A stretch of DNA of 44,527 nt from Eubacterium ramulus (GCF_003122485.1 NZ_JRFU01000089.1:1-44527); one strand, 5' to 3'. Numbered from the stretch's first letter, positions 16,518-25,193 are shown. Numbers and translations: made by a program. The notes: a model not told the origin generated them from the letters alone.

Positions 16518-18343
16518 TCGAACTCTCTGCCTCCTCTCAGTGTGGCGCAACCATAATGATCGCATCGTAAGCAACGGCTTGCTTCCTGCTCTGCTTCTTC
16601 GCAGCTCATTGGAAGTTCAATTGCTTCAAAGTTTGTTCTTCTTGCCCATGCCTCTACTTCCTGAAGGTTGACACGTCCACAAGGAACTTTGTCATTCAGC
16701 ATCGGCTCAGGAATTGCAACATCACAACTGATCGGATGATGACAGCCAAGATATTCGTCAATATTTGCTGCAGCGGCTTTACCTGCTGCGATTGCTTTGA
16801 TTACTGTGGATGGACCGGATACACAGTCACCGCCTGCATATACGCCAACCATGTTGGCAGCACCACCTTCATTGGCAACGATGCGTCCCCAGTTGGTAGC
16901 AAGACCGAAATCAGCAAACGGCTGAGATACGATATCCTGTCCGATGGCAACCAGAACGATATCACATTCCATACGTTCTTCCGGTTTGTTTGCCTTACGC
17001 GGGGAAGGTCTGCCTCCTCTTACCGGTCCGATGATCTGCGGCTGTACCCAGAGTGCACATGCGTTTCCTTCTGCATCGGCTTCTACACGAAGCGGTGCTT
17101 TTAAGGTAACAAGCTCGATTCCCTCTGCCACAGCACCTTCTACCTCTGCCGGAAGTGCAGTCATATCTTCCTGGCGTCTGCGGTATACGATACTTACAGT
17201 CTCTGCATTGGCACGAATTGCAGTTCTCGCACAGTCCATTGCCACGTTTCCGCCACCGACAACAACGACACGTTTGCCGGTGTAATCCGGATATTTTCCA
17301 TCGCCGATCTCACGCAGCATATCAACCGCAGAGATTACATTTTTGCTGTCCTCGCCTTCCAGACCAAGTTTTTTATCGGTATGTGCACCAATTGCCACAT
17401 AAGTTGCATCGTAAAATTTATGAATCTCCTTCATTTCTTCTGTACCAATATTTTGATTCATTTTTACTTCTACACCGGTAGCAAGAATTGCATCAATATC
17501 CTCCTGCAGACGTTCACGTGGGAAACGGTAGTTTGGAATACCGTAACGAAGCATACCGCCAAGGTGCTGCTTCTCCTCAAATACAGTACAATGATGTCCC
17601 ATTAACTGCAAGAAATAAGCAGCTGTCAGACCACTCGGACCACCGCCGATAATGGCAATATTTTTGCCTGTTGACGGTGCACATTCCGGAACCGGTACCT
17701 GATTGGACGGTGCATTGTCCACGATATATCGTTTGATACCACGGATATTGATGGAATCATCAATGATATTTCTGCGGCATCTTGCCTCACACGGATGCTC
17801 ACAGATCAGGGCACATGCAGTCGGGAACGGGTTGTCCTTACGGATCAGACGAACCGCATCCTCACAACGTCCCTCTCCTGCCAGTGCGATATATCCCGGG
17901 ATGTCTACATGTGCCGGACAGAGTGTTACGCAAGGAATCGGTTGCTCGAATGATCCCAGACATCTGTGTTCTGTAATATGGGAAATATAATCTTCTTTGA
18001 AACCTTCCAGACCTGCCAGCACCATACGCGCGGATTCAAAACCAATGGCACAATCAGCAGAGTTTTTAATATTTTCTGCTGTCTGCTCAATCAATTTCAA
18101 GGTGTCCATGGTCGCTTCATTATCCAGAACCTTCTCCAGAAGATCTTCTAACTGTCCCAGACCGATGCGACATGGAACACATTTTCCACATGTCTGTGCA
18201 TGACATACTTTTAAGAATGCCAGCTGCATATCTACCGGACAGACTCCCGGTGGATTTGCCACAATTCGCTGTGTAAATTCTTTCATAAGCTGTTCCGTCG
18301 TAGAATTTACTTTGTCAGCTGATACTACTGATAATCTGCTCAT
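16511..18343 (-). CDS. NuoF-type Fe-S domain fused to GltD-like NAD(P)H oxidoreductase (hydrogenase partner)
   Basis: The 610-residue protein joins two modules. Residues about 20-115 resemble the C-terminal [4Fe-4S] domain of NuoF/HydB (Cys52, 55, 58 and 98 in TCGKCVPCRIG...ADCAIGFES) but lack the FMN/NADH domain that normally precedes it. Residues about 130-600 are a GltD/NfnB-like unit: N-terminal cysteines for Fe-S clusters, an FAD motif at IIGGGPSGLTAA (231-242), and a second Rossmann motif VVVGGGNVAMDCA. VYRRRQEDMTA after it is the form usually linked to NADPH binding. A C-terminal CLRCDHYGC may hold another cluster. It likely passes electrons between NAD(P)H and the overlapping hydrogenase; that role is inference. 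Confidence 0.85.
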   Translation of the reverse strand: MSRLSVVSADKVNSTTEQLMKEFTQRIVANPPGVCPVDMQLAFLKVCHAQTCGKCVPCRIGLGQLEDLLEKVLDNEATMDTLKLIEQTAENIKNSADCAIGFESARMVLAGLEGFKEDYISHITEHRCLGSFEQPIPCVTLCPAHVDIPGYIALAGEGRCEDAVRLIRKDNPFPTACALICEHPCEARCRRNIIDDSINIRGIKRYIVDNAPSNQVPVPECAPSTGKNIAIIGGGPSGLTAAYFLQLMGHHCTVFEEKQHLGGMLRYGIPNYRFPRERLQEDIDAILATGVEVKMNQNIGTEEMKEIHKFYDATYVAIGAHTDKKLGLEGEDSKNVISAVDMLREIGDGKYPDYTGKRVVVVGGGNVAMDCARTAIRANAETVSIVYRRRQEDMTALPAEVEGAVAEGIELVTLKAPLRVEADAEGNACALWVQPQIIGPVRGGRPSPRKANKPEERMECDIVLVAIGQDIVSQPFADFGLATNWGRIVANEGGAANMVGVYAGGDCVSGPSTVIKAIAAGKAAAANIDEYLGCHHPISCDVAIPEPMLNDKVPCGRVNLQEVEAWARRTNFEAIELPMSCEEAEQEASRCLRCDHYGCATLRGGREFEW

Positions 18344-18591
18344 ATCCTATCCTCCTAAACCTTTACCACTGTAAAGTCGGTTGCATCACGATGATTTTAT
18401 GTAAATTCCAGAACTGCTTTTTGTATATTTTTTACATATTTTCATCCGTTTCGCAACGCCCATGTGTCGTATATTAATATAGGATTGTATTTATTTCAAT
18501 ACTGATAAATGGGTTATCAGGTTTCCGGTTAGTCACTTTAACCTATTTTTACAACCTATTTTTGTGTATTTTGTACAAATCATCACAAAGG
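18344..18591 (-). other. Long untranslated leader of the hydrogenase operon
   Basis: About 240 A/T-rich bases separate the promoter from the first start codon. They contain a direct repeat of AACCTATTTTT (18540-18550 and 18553-18563) and a small hairpin, GGTTA with TAACC. I recognise no riboswitch class and see no convincing reading frame. Confidence 0.4.
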
Positions 18592-18629
18592 ATATTAGCA
18601 CTTGTTTATAATAGTCAATTAATTAACAA
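18592..18629 (-). promoter_or_regulatory. Hydrogenase operon promoter overlapped by a candidate Rex operator
   Basis: On the minus strand TTGACT (18613-18618) and TAATAT (18592-18597, preceded by TGC as an extended -10) form a promoter with a 15-base spacer. Overlapping the -35, bases 18612-18629 read TTGTTAA-TTAA-TTGACTA, which matches 12 of the 14 fixed positions of the clostridial Rex consensus TTGTTAA-n4-TTAACAA. Rex senses NADH/NAD+, so redox repression is a reasonable inference. Confidence 0.55.
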
Positions 18630-18711
18630 TGTTTTTAATCGAATTCGTATAATTTTGCCACTTAATTTTGTGAACTTTTTTATTCTGTTTTATTTTGTTT
18701 CGTTCTGTTAA

Positions 18712-19281
18712 TTACACTTTCAACTGAAGCTGCACTTCTTCCTCAGCTTCCTGCTTCAATTCCTCGATCTTATCCGGATTCATGTCCGGTAATTCTTCCA
18801 CAGACTGCACATCAAAACAGCGTAAAAACTCTTCCGTGGTTCCAAACAAGATCGGTCGTCCCGGTGCATCCAGACGTCCTGCCTCCTGAATGAGTCCATA
18901 ATCCAGAAGTTTATTAATGGCATGTTCACAGGATACCCCGCGGATTTTTTCAATCTCTACTTTTGTTACCGGCTGCTTATACGCAACAATCGATAACGTT
19001 TCCAATAATACATCCGTCAGCACCTGTTTGCGTGGCTGCTTTGCGATCCGGATCAGATATTCATACTGGGACGGTTTTGTACAGATCTGATACGCGCCAT
19101 CCAGTTCCAGGATCTGCAGTCCACAGTTGGATGCCTGATAGCGGTCTGCCAGATTCCGCACGATCAGTTCTGCCTCCCGCTCTCCGACCTGCAGCGCAAA
19201 CGCCAGTTTTTTCAGTTCTACCGAATCTCCCATTGCAAACAGAATCGCTTCTGCCGCTGCTTCGTATTCTTCAATTTTCAT
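18712..19281 (-). CDS. scpB: Segregation and condensation protein B
   Basis: ScpB is a subunit of the SMC-ScpA-ScpB condensin that compacts and segregates the chromosome. The 189-residue protein has the two winged-helix domains of the family. AAEAILFAMGDSVELKKLA opens the first, and LSIVAYKQPVTKVEIEKIRGV in the second is the best-conserved stretch, followed by LIQEAGRLDAPGRPILFGTT. The ribosome site AGGAG lies at the very end of scpA, which stops only a few bases upstream, indicating coupling. Confidence 0.95.
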   Translation of the reverse strand: MKIEEYEAAAEAILFAMGDSVELKKLAFALQVGEREAELIVRNLADRYQASNCGLQILELDGAYQICTKPSQYEYLIRIAKQPRKQVLTDVLLETLSIVAYKQPVTKVEIEKIRGVSCEHAINKLLDYGLIQEAGRLDAPGRPILFGTTEEFLRCFDVQSVEELPDMNPDKIEELKQEAEEEVQLQLKV

Positions 19282-19287
19282 GTTTCT

Positions 19288-20055
19288 TTACTCCTGTATC
19301 TCCAATTCCGTTTTCGGGCATACGGTAATATAGATTTCGTCAAATAAATGTTCCTGTTCGATCTGTATCCGCCCGGTTTTCATCAGTTCCAGAATACCAA
19401 GGAAGGTTACAATGATCTCCACCTTACTTCCCTGCCGCTCCAGCAGATCCCGGAAAGAAAAACGTTCATGTTCCATGCAGTAAGTTTCCAGATAGATCAT
19501 TTTTTCATCCAGTGACACTTCCTCCCGTTCGATTTTTCCAAATCTGGAACGGATCGGATCCATTTTATCAGTCTGTTTTTTCATGACTGATTCAAAAATC
19601 GCATGCAGCTTCTTCAGATCGTACCCTTTCGTCAATTCATCCAGATCCAGCGGTTCTTCATAAGAGCGCACTTCCTCCGGAATTGATGGATTTTTGAACA
19701 GACGGCGTCCCGCATCAATCTGCCGGTCTTTTAATTCCTGTGACATATATTTAAACAGCTTGTACTGCAGCAGCTGCTCCATCAGTTCCGCACGGGGATC
19801 GATTTCTTCTTCCTCCTCAGACTCTTCCTTGGGCAGAAGCCATTTGGACTTGATCTCCAGAAGCGTTGCCGCCATAACCAGAAATTCACTCATAATGTTC
19901 AGATCCTGACGCTGCATCTCCCGAATATAATCCAGATATTGGTTCGTAATCTCCACGATCGGAATATCATAAATACTCACCTTGTTTTTATCCAGTAAAT
20001 GAAGCAGCAGATCCAACGGTCCCTCAAATACTTCCAGTTTTACCTTTAATTCCAT
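19288..20055 (-). CDS. scpA: Segregation and condensation protein A
   Basis: ScpA is the kleisin that bridges the SMC heads. The N-terminus LKVKLEVFEGPLDLLLHLL is the family signature, and ISIYDIPI-like VSIYDIPIVEITNQYLDYI follows. A strongly acidic central segment (about 85-100) and the C-terminal winged helix with FLGILELMKTGRIQIEQ complete the usual kleisin layout. Length (255 residues) is normal. I chose the ATG at 20055 because homologues begin there; GGAG lies 12 bases upstream, slightly far, and an ATG three codons earlier is possible. Confidence 0.93.
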   Translation of the reverse strand: MELKVKLEVFEGPLDLLLHLLDKNKVSIYDIPIVEITNQYLDYIREMQRQDLNIMSEFLVMAATLLEIKSKWLLPKEESEEEEEIDPRAELMEQLLQYKLFKYMSQELKDRQIDAGRRLFKNPSIPEEVRSYEEPLDLDELTKGYDLKKLHAIFESVMKKQTDKMDPIRSRFGKIEREEVSLDEKMIYLETYCMEHERFSFRDLLERQGSKVEIIVTFLGILELMKTGRIQIEQEHLFDEIYITVCPKTELEIQE

Positions 20056-20082
20056 AAGACACATTTTCTCCAATCTTACACT

Positions 20083-20110
20083 ATTGTACTGAATCCCCGC
20101 AAAAATTCAA
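20083..20110 (-). promoter_or_regulatory. Probable promoter of scpAB
   Basis: On the minus strand TTGAAT (20105-20110) and TACAAT (20083-20088) are 16 bases apart, about 30 bases upstream of the scpA start. Confidence 0.6.
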
Positions 20111-20215
20111 GGTCTTTCTCTGGTTTTTCCCTTTCTTCTCCCACTTTCTCCCTGTCAAACGCATAGTTTTTCCCACCGGCACATAAAAATATAGAAAAAC
20201 ATTCCGGGATTCTAT

Positions 20216-21484
20216 ATGAAAATAAGATTGAAACGCCACTTTTCTGTTTTTCTCGCGCTCCTGCTGCTGTTGTGCACCCTTCCTGTCACCACTTATGCCA
20301 CAGAAATCTCTGCATCTGATACAGAAACTGCTGGCTCTGCCCCTTCCGTTACCGCGCCATGCGCCCTCTTAATGGATGCTGCCACCGGTACGATCCTGTA
20401 TGAAAAAAATTCCACCGAAGAACGCCCGCTGGCAAGCGTCACCAAAATCATGACACTGCTTTTGATTTTTCAGGCACTGGAAGCCGGACAGATTCATCTG
20501 GAAGACACGGTAACGATTTCAGAACATGCTGCCGGCATGGGCGGTTCTCAGGTGTACTTAGAGCCAAACGAAACCCAGACGGTGGAAACTCTAATCAAAT
20601 GTATCACCGTTGCCAGTGCCAATGATGCCTGTGTTGCCATGGCAGAACTGATCAGCGGAAGTGAAGATGCCTTTGTTCAGAAAATGAATGAAACTGCTGC
20701 CTCCCTTGGCATGACACATACAAATTTTGTAAACTGCTGCGGACTCGATGCAGACAATCATTATTCCTGCGCCAATGACATCGCCCTGATGTCACGGGAA
20801 CTTACGGTAAATCATCCGGCAATTTTTGATTATACCAAAATCTGGCAGGAAGATATCATTCACCATACTGCCCGGGGCGATTCTGCCTTTACCCTCAGCA
20901 ATACGAACCATCTGATCAAGCAGTATCCTTATGCCACCGGACTGAAAACCGGTTTTACCTCCAAAGCCGGTTTCTGTCTCTCCGCAACCGCAACGAAAGA
21001 TTCGCTCAGTCTGATTGCAGTCGTTATGGGCGCCGCAAGCAGCAAAGAGCGCATTGCAGATGTGAAATCCATGTTCGACTGGGGATTTGTCAACTGCCGC
21101 GTGTATACAGATGAAAATCAGGATGTCTTACCGGACATTTTGGTTTCCAGAGGCAGTCAGTCACAGCTTTCACTGCAATATGAATCCGCTTTCCATTATC
21201 TTGACACCCAAAATACCAGTGGAGAATTGGAGAAAAAATTAGAGCTCCCGGATCGTGTGGAAGCTCCAATTCAAAAGGGTGACGTGATCGGCAAAGCTGT
21301 GTATACACTAAACAGCGAAAATGTGGGATCTGTTAACATTCTTGCTGCCAATAGTATTCCGTTACTTACTTTGAAAGATGCATGGGTACAGATTGTATCC
21401 CGGTTCTTCCTGAACAATAGTAACCACAGCTCAAATGGAGAACCTTCCGTTGCTAAGAATTACTGCTCTCATCAATATTTCTAG
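20216..21484 (+). CDS. D-alanyl-D-alanine carboxypeptidase (S11 family)
   Basis: A second S11 carboxypeptidase in the window, 422 residues and on the opposite strand from its neighbours. It has a clear signal peptide (basic start, leucine-rich core about 10-25, TTYATE cleavage region). The active-site motifs are SVTK (Ser74-Lys77), SAN (133-135) and KTG (243-245), then a C-terminal beta domain. It lacks an obvious C-terminal anchor. It resembles the enzyme at 13293-14555 in layout, though the C-terminal halves differ clearly, so this is an old paralogue pair rather than a recent duplication. The ribosome site is weak (GGGA). Confidence 0.9.
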   Translation: MKIRLKRHFSVFLALLLLLCTLPVTTYATEISASDTETAGSAPSVTAPCALLMDAATGTILYEKNSTEERPLASVTKIMTLLLIFQALEAGQIHLEDTVTISEHAAGMGGSQVYLEPNETQTVETLIKCITVASANDACVAMAELISGSEDAFVQKMNETAASLGMTHTNFVNCCGLDADNHYSCANDIALMSRELTVNHPAIFDYTKIWQEDIIHHTARGDSAFTLSNTNHLIKQYPYATGLKTGFTSKAGFCLSATATKDSLSLIAVVMGAASSKERIADVKSMFDWGFVNCRVYTDENQDVLPDILVSRGSQSQLSLQYESAFHYLDTQNTSGELEKKLELPDRVEAPIQKGDVIGKAVYTLNSENVGSVNILAANSIPLLTLKDAWVQIVSRFFLNNSNHSSNGEPSVAKNYCSHQYF

Positions 21485-21554
21485 CGCACAAAACGAACAT
21501 TCACCATCCGCCTTTACCACTTACTCATGCCCCCAGTTCCTTTGCGATCTATAT

Positions 21555-22439
21555 TTAATATACAGATAGTAATTTTCGAAGATCAATGGTTCCCCAGCAT
21601 TTTATCCGGCGATCCATCCCGGTACGGTCCGCGCTGCGATACAACTGTAATTTTACCTCATTTGGTGTCAGAGAAGGATCTTTGCTCAAAAGTAACGCAA
21701 TGATACCAGATACAATTGGCACCGCCATGGAAGTTCCACTCTTTTTCACATAACTTCCCTGACGCGTGCCACAACTGATAATATCCGTTCCCGGCATCAC
21801 GATCTCCGGTTTTACCACACAGGACGCTGTCGGCCCCCGCCCGGAATACAGGCTCAGTTCCCGTCTGGTTTCACTGCAGCTATCCAAGCTTCCCACCGTA
21901 ATAATTTTCTTTGAGATCCCGGGACTGGTCACCGTATGTTCTCCCGGCCCATTGTTGCCTGCGGCTGCCAGTACCACAATCCCCTGATCCCAGGCACGTT
22001 CTACACATTGCAACAGACGCTTCTGCAATTCCGGCTGTACCCGTTCCAACATACCAACAGAGATATTCATAATTCGTATTTTCTGCGTATGTCTCTGATT
22101 GTATGCAACAATATCCTCTACTGCCTGACAGGTATCCTGAATTTTTCCGTTTCCGTTTTTATCCAAAACCTTACAGCTCCACAAATAGCACCCCGGTGCA
22201 ACTCCATGAATGGCTCCTTTCCCACCGGCTCCTATGATTCCGCTGATATGCGTTCCATGTCCGTTATCATCATAAGGCTGCGGACGCTGTCTGATATAAT
22301 CCCGAAATCCGGCAATTCTCCCCTGCAGATCGGTATGGGGAGAAATTCCCGTATCCAGCACCGCTACAAGAATACCCTGTCCGAAAATCCCCTGTCTGTA
22401 TGCAGCAGACGCATGAATATATTTTAAGATTCTTTCCAT
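21555..22439 (-). CDS. Subtilisin-like serine protease, cytoplasmic type
   Basis: The 294-residue protein is a compact S8 peptidase with the full triad: Asp29 in AVLDTGIS, His61 in NGHGTHISG and Ser237 in SGTSMAVP, plus oxyanion Asn162 in AAAGNNGPG. There is no signal peptide or I9 propeptide, so it should act inside the cell like the intracellular subtilisins. Those usually have a short N-terminal inhibitory extension, and only about 20 residues precede the domain here. A perfect short palindrome lies 12 bases upstream. The substrate is unknown. Confidence 0.88.
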   Translation of the reverse strand: MERILKYIHASAAYRQGIFGQGILVAVLDTGISPHTDLQGRIAGFRDYIRQRPQPYDDNGHGTHISGIIGAGGKGAIHGVAPGCYLWSCKVLDKNGNGKIQDTCQAVEDIVAYNQRHTQKIRIMNISVGMLERVQPELQKRLLQCVERAWDQGIVVLAAAGNNGPGEHTVTSPGISKKIITVGSLDSCSETRRELSLYSGRGPTASCVVKPEIVMPGTDIISCGTRQGSYVKKSGTSMAVPIVSGIIALLLSKDPSLTPNEVKLQLYRSADRTGMDRRIKCWGTIDLRKLLSVY

Positions 22440-22450
22440 ATAGTAATATA

Positions 22451-22465
22451 TTCTGCCTGGCAGAA
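22451..22465. promoter_or_regulatory. Palindrome upstream of the subtilisin gene
   Basis: TTCTGCC and GGCAGAA form a perfect 7-bp inverted repeat around one base, 12 bases from the protease start codon and overlapping where a ribosome site would be. It could be an operator or an RNA hairpin masking the start. Confidence 0.35.
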
Positions 22466-22517
22466 AGTGCTTTTGTCCGGGAAAATTTTAACGAAATTTC
22501 CAATTTTAGCCAAAACA

Positions 22518-22545
22518 AAACCGGCAGGCATCTGCCCACCGGTTT
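22518..22545 (-). terminator. Rho-independent terminator of pnp
   Basis: AACCGG/CCGGTT with an inner GGC/GCC pair forms the stem, followed on the minus strand by a T-rich run. It lies about 16 bases after the pnp stop. Confidence 0.85.
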
Positions 22546-22560
22546 TTATTTCATCATTTA

Positions 22561-24645
22561 TTATTTTACATCTTTCATGCTGAAGCTGATTCTTCCCATC
22601 TTGTCTTTTCCAAGGCAAACAACGGTAACCTTGTCGCCAAGTGTCAGAACGTCTTCTACACGGTTGATACGCTCTTTGGAAATCTTGGAAATATGAACCA
22701 TTCCCTCTTTGCCCGGAGCGAACTCGATGAATGCACCAAACTCTTTAATGCTTACGACTTTACCTGTAAGAACCTGACCTGCCTCGAAATCTGTTACGAT
22801 GATGCGGATCAGCTCTGCTGCACGGTTCATCATGTCTGCGTCTGTACCACAGATAGATACGGAACCGTCATCTGTAATGTCGATTTTAACACCAGTCTGC
22901 TCGATGATGGCATTGATGGTCTTTCCTCTCTGACCAACAACATCACCGATCTTCTGCGGATCGATCTGCATGGAGATGATCTTCGGTGCATATTTTCCAA
23001 CCTGTGCTCTCGGCTCAGCGATCGCCGGTTTCATAACTTCATCCAGAATGTAAAGTCTTGCTTCACGTGTTCTTGCAATAGCTTCCTCTACGATCGGTCT
23101 TGTCAGTCCGTGGATCTTGATATCCATCTGGATTGCTGTGATACCGTCATGTGTTCCGGCTACTTTAAAGTCCATATCGCCAAAGAAATCTTCCAGACCC
23201 TGGATATCTGTCAGAACGATGTAATCATCATCTGTCTCGCCTGTTACCAGACCACAGGAAATACCTGCAACCGGTTTCTTGATCGGTACACCTGCTGCCA
23301 TCAGAGACATGGTAGATGCACAGATACTTGCCTGAGAAGTAGATCCATTGGACTCAAATGTCTCAGATACAGTACGGATTGCATACGGGAATTCTTCCTC
23401 GCTCGGAAGTACCGGTACTAATGCTTTCTCAGCTAATGCTCCATGTCCGATCTCACGACGTCCCGGTCCTCTGGACGGTTTTGTCTCACCTACAGAGTAG
23501 GACGGGAAGTTGTAGTGATGCATGTAACGTTTGCTTGTAATATTCTCATCCAATCCGTCTACTTTCTGAACTTCAGATAACGGAGCCAGAGTTGTGATCG
23601 TACAGATCTGTGTCTGTCCACGGGTAAACATTGCAGAACCATGAACTCGCGGAATCAGGTCAACTTCTGCTGCCAGCGGACGGATCTGTGTGATGGCACG
23701 ACCATCCGGACGTTTGTGATCTTTTAAGATCATCTTACGAACAGTCTTTTTCTGATACTGATATACTGCCTCGCCAAGAACTGCAAGCCACTCTTCGTTC
23801 TCTGCAAATGCCTCTTCCAGTTTCTCTGTGATGACACGGATATTCTCCTCACGAACCTGTTTTACATCCGTAAATACAGCTTCTTCCATCTCTTCCGGTG
23901 TTACGATCTCGCGCATTGCTGCGAACATTTCTTCCGGAACTGCACAGCTTGTATACTCATGTTTTGGTTTGCCGATCTCAGCAACCATTTTGTTGATAAA
24001 TTCGATAATTGTCTGGTTGATCTCATGAGCCATATAGATAGCTTCGATCATTTTCTCTTCTTTGATCTCGTTTGCGCCTGCCTCGATCATGATAACTTTC
24101 TCGGAAGTAGATGCAACAGTCAACTGAAGATCTCCGTTATCCCAGTCAGCCTGAGACGGGTTTACAACGAATTCGCCGTTTACCATACCGATCTGTGTAG
24201 TTGCACACGGTCCGCAGAACGGAATATCGGAAATACTTGTTGCGATAGCAGAACCAAGCATTGCAAGAAGCTCCGGACGGCACTCCGGATCAACGCTCAT
24301 TACCATGTTATTTAAAGTAACGTCATTTCTGTAATCCTTCGGGAATAACGGACGCATCGGACGGTCGATAACACGTGCTGTTAAAACAGCGTTCTCAGAT
24401 GCTTTTCCCTCACGTTTGTTAAATCCACCCGGGATTTTTCCTACAGAATACATTTTCTCTTCGAACTCTACGCTTAACGGGAAGAAATCGATTCCCTCAC
24501 GCGGTTTTTCGGATGCAGTTGCTGTAGATAATACAACTGTATCTCCATAATGCATAAGAGCTGCGCCATTTGCCTGTGCGGCTACACGACCGATATCAAC
24601 GCTTAATGTTCTTCCGGCCAGTTCCATTGAATAGGTTTTCTTCAT
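22561..24645 (-). CDS. pnp: Polyribonucleotide nucleotidyltransferase
   Basis: PNPase degrades RNA 3'-5' by phosphorolysis and can add tails. The 694-residue protein has two RNase PH domains (about 10-230 and 310-545), the second containing TSRKY-like TSKRYMHHYNFPSYSVGE, GRREIGHGALAEKAL and DFFGDMDFKVAGT with the catalytic Asp pair. A KH domain (about 550-615, IGKVIGQRG-type KIGDVVGQRGKTI) and an S1 domain (about 620-690) follow. The start has AAGGAG upstream. A long folded leader precedes the gene and could be a target of autoregulation, as known in E. coli. Confidence 0.97.
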   Translation of the reverse strand: MKKTYSMELAGRTLSVDIGRVAAQANGAALMHYGDTVVLSTATASEKPREGIDFFPLSVEFEEKMYSVGKIPGGFNKREGKASENAVLTARVIDRPMRPLFPKDYRNDVTLNNMVMSVDPECRPELLAMLGSAIATSISDIPFCGPCATTQIGMVNGEFVVNPSQADWDNGDLQLTVASTSEKVIMIEAGANEIKEEKMIEAIYMAHEINQTIIEFINKMVAEIGKPKHEYTSCAVPEEMFAAMREIVTPEEMEEAVFTDVKQVREENIRVITEKLEEAFAENEEWLAVLGEAVYQYQKKTVRKMILKDHKRPDGRAITQIRPLAAEVDLIPRVHGSAMFTRGQTQICTITTLAPLSEVQKVDGLDENITSKRYMHHYNFPSYSVGETKPSRGPGRREIGHGALAEKALVPVLPSEEEFPYAIRTVSETFESNGSTSQASICASTMSLMAAGVPIKKPVAGISCGLVTGETDDDYIVLTDIQGLEDFFGDMDFKVAGTHDGITAIQMDIKIHGLTRPIVEEAIARTREARLYILDEVMKPAIAEPRAQVGKYAPKIISMQIDPQKIGDVVGQRGKTINAIIEQTGVKIDITDDGSVSICGTDADMMNRAAELIRIIVTDFEAGQVLTGKVVSIKEFGAFIEFAPGKEGMVHISKISKERINRVEDVLTLGDKVTVVCLGKDKMGRISFSMKDVK

Positions 24646-24668
24646 TATTTTCTCTCCTTCTTTACTGT

Positions 24669-24789
24669 GGCAGGAGACCCGAAACTACTGATCTGTACAA
24701 AACTTTCCCACATCACACTTGCATCTATCCTTTGTACAAGTGATCCATGGTTTTGCACACATCAGCGGTCTCGGATAAATCCTCCCGCC
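24669..24789 (-). promoter_or_regulatory. Long folded 5' leader of pnp
   Basis: About 120 bases between the rpsO terminator and pnp form nested complementary arms. GAGACC (24674-24679) pairs with GGTCTC (24767-24772). The 10-base arms at 24694-24703 and 24750-24759 pair with one G-U. The bases around 24710 and 24740 pair again as ACTTG/CAAGT. GGCAGGAG near 24669 can also pair with CTCCCGCC at the other end. The result is one long imperfect hairpin spanning the leader. I do not recognise a known Rfam class. Confidence 0.6.
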
Positions 24790-24796
24790 AATCCAA

Positions 24797-24821
24797 AATA
24801 GAGCGGAAATTCCGCTCTATT
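24797..24821 (-). terminator. Hairpin terminator between rpsO and pnp
   Basis: AATAGAGCGGAA pairs perfectly with TTCCGCTCTATT over a very short loop, followed by TTTTGG on the minus strand. The short T-run suggests partial read-through into pnp. Confidence 0.75.
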
Positions 24822-24839
24822 CTGACAGCTATCCTGTTA

Positions 24840-25106
24840 TTATTTTCTGATGCCTAATTTTGCGATCAGTGCACGATAACCTTCCAGATCTTTTTTCTGA
24901 AGGTAAGCAAGCATACCACGTCTCTGACCAACCATTTTCAGAAGACCTCTTCTGGAATGATGATCCTTCGGGTTCTCTTTCAGATGCTCTGTGAGCTCCT
25001 GGATTCTTGCTGTTAAGATTGCAATCTGTACTTCCGGCGATCCTGTATCGTTTGGTGTTCTACCATACTCTGCCATAATCGCTGCTTTTTTTTCTTTTGA
25101 AATCAT
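24840..25106 (-). CDS. rpsO: 30S ribosomal protein S15
   Basis: S15 binds the central domain of 16S rRNA early in 30S assembly. The 88-residue product has standard family length and motifs: [42 protein letters not shown] is recognised in pieces such as TGSPEVQIA and [14 protein letters not shown] 9 bases upstream fixes the start. A folded leader and a good promoter precede it, and a hairpin terminator follows before pnp. The rpsO-pnp neighbourhood is widely conserved. Confidence 0.98.
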   Translation of the reverse strand: MISKEKKAAIMAEYGRTPNDTGSPEVQIAILTARIQELTEHLKENPKDHHSRRGLLKMVGQRRGMLAYLQKKDLEGYRALIAKLGIRK

Positions 25107-25135
25107 CTTGATTTCCTCCTTTATTTTTTATAATC

Positions 25136-25193
25136 GCCCAATCACGCGTGTTTACTAAGTACCGGTCGGAGTGTCCGGGTACTGAGTATGGGC
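25136..25193 (-). promoter_or_regulatory. Folded rpsO leader, candidate S15 autoregulatory site
   Basis: The outer bases GCCCA and TGGGC pair and enclose a hairpin whose arms TACTCAGTACC and GGTACTTAGTA match at ten of eleven positions, plus the self-complementary CACGCGTG. This gives a possible three-way junction, the kind of structure S15 binds in other bacteria. Regulation is inferred. Confidence 0.5.

Noticed and set aside
18344-18591. A riboswitch in the hydrogenase leader.
   Set aside because: I could not match its stems to any class I know; only a small hairpin and a direct repeat are evident.
24646-24839. A tRNA or other structured RNA gene between rpsO and pnp.
   Set aside because: The pairing forms one long hairpin rather than a cloverleaf, and no CCA end or T-loop motif is present.
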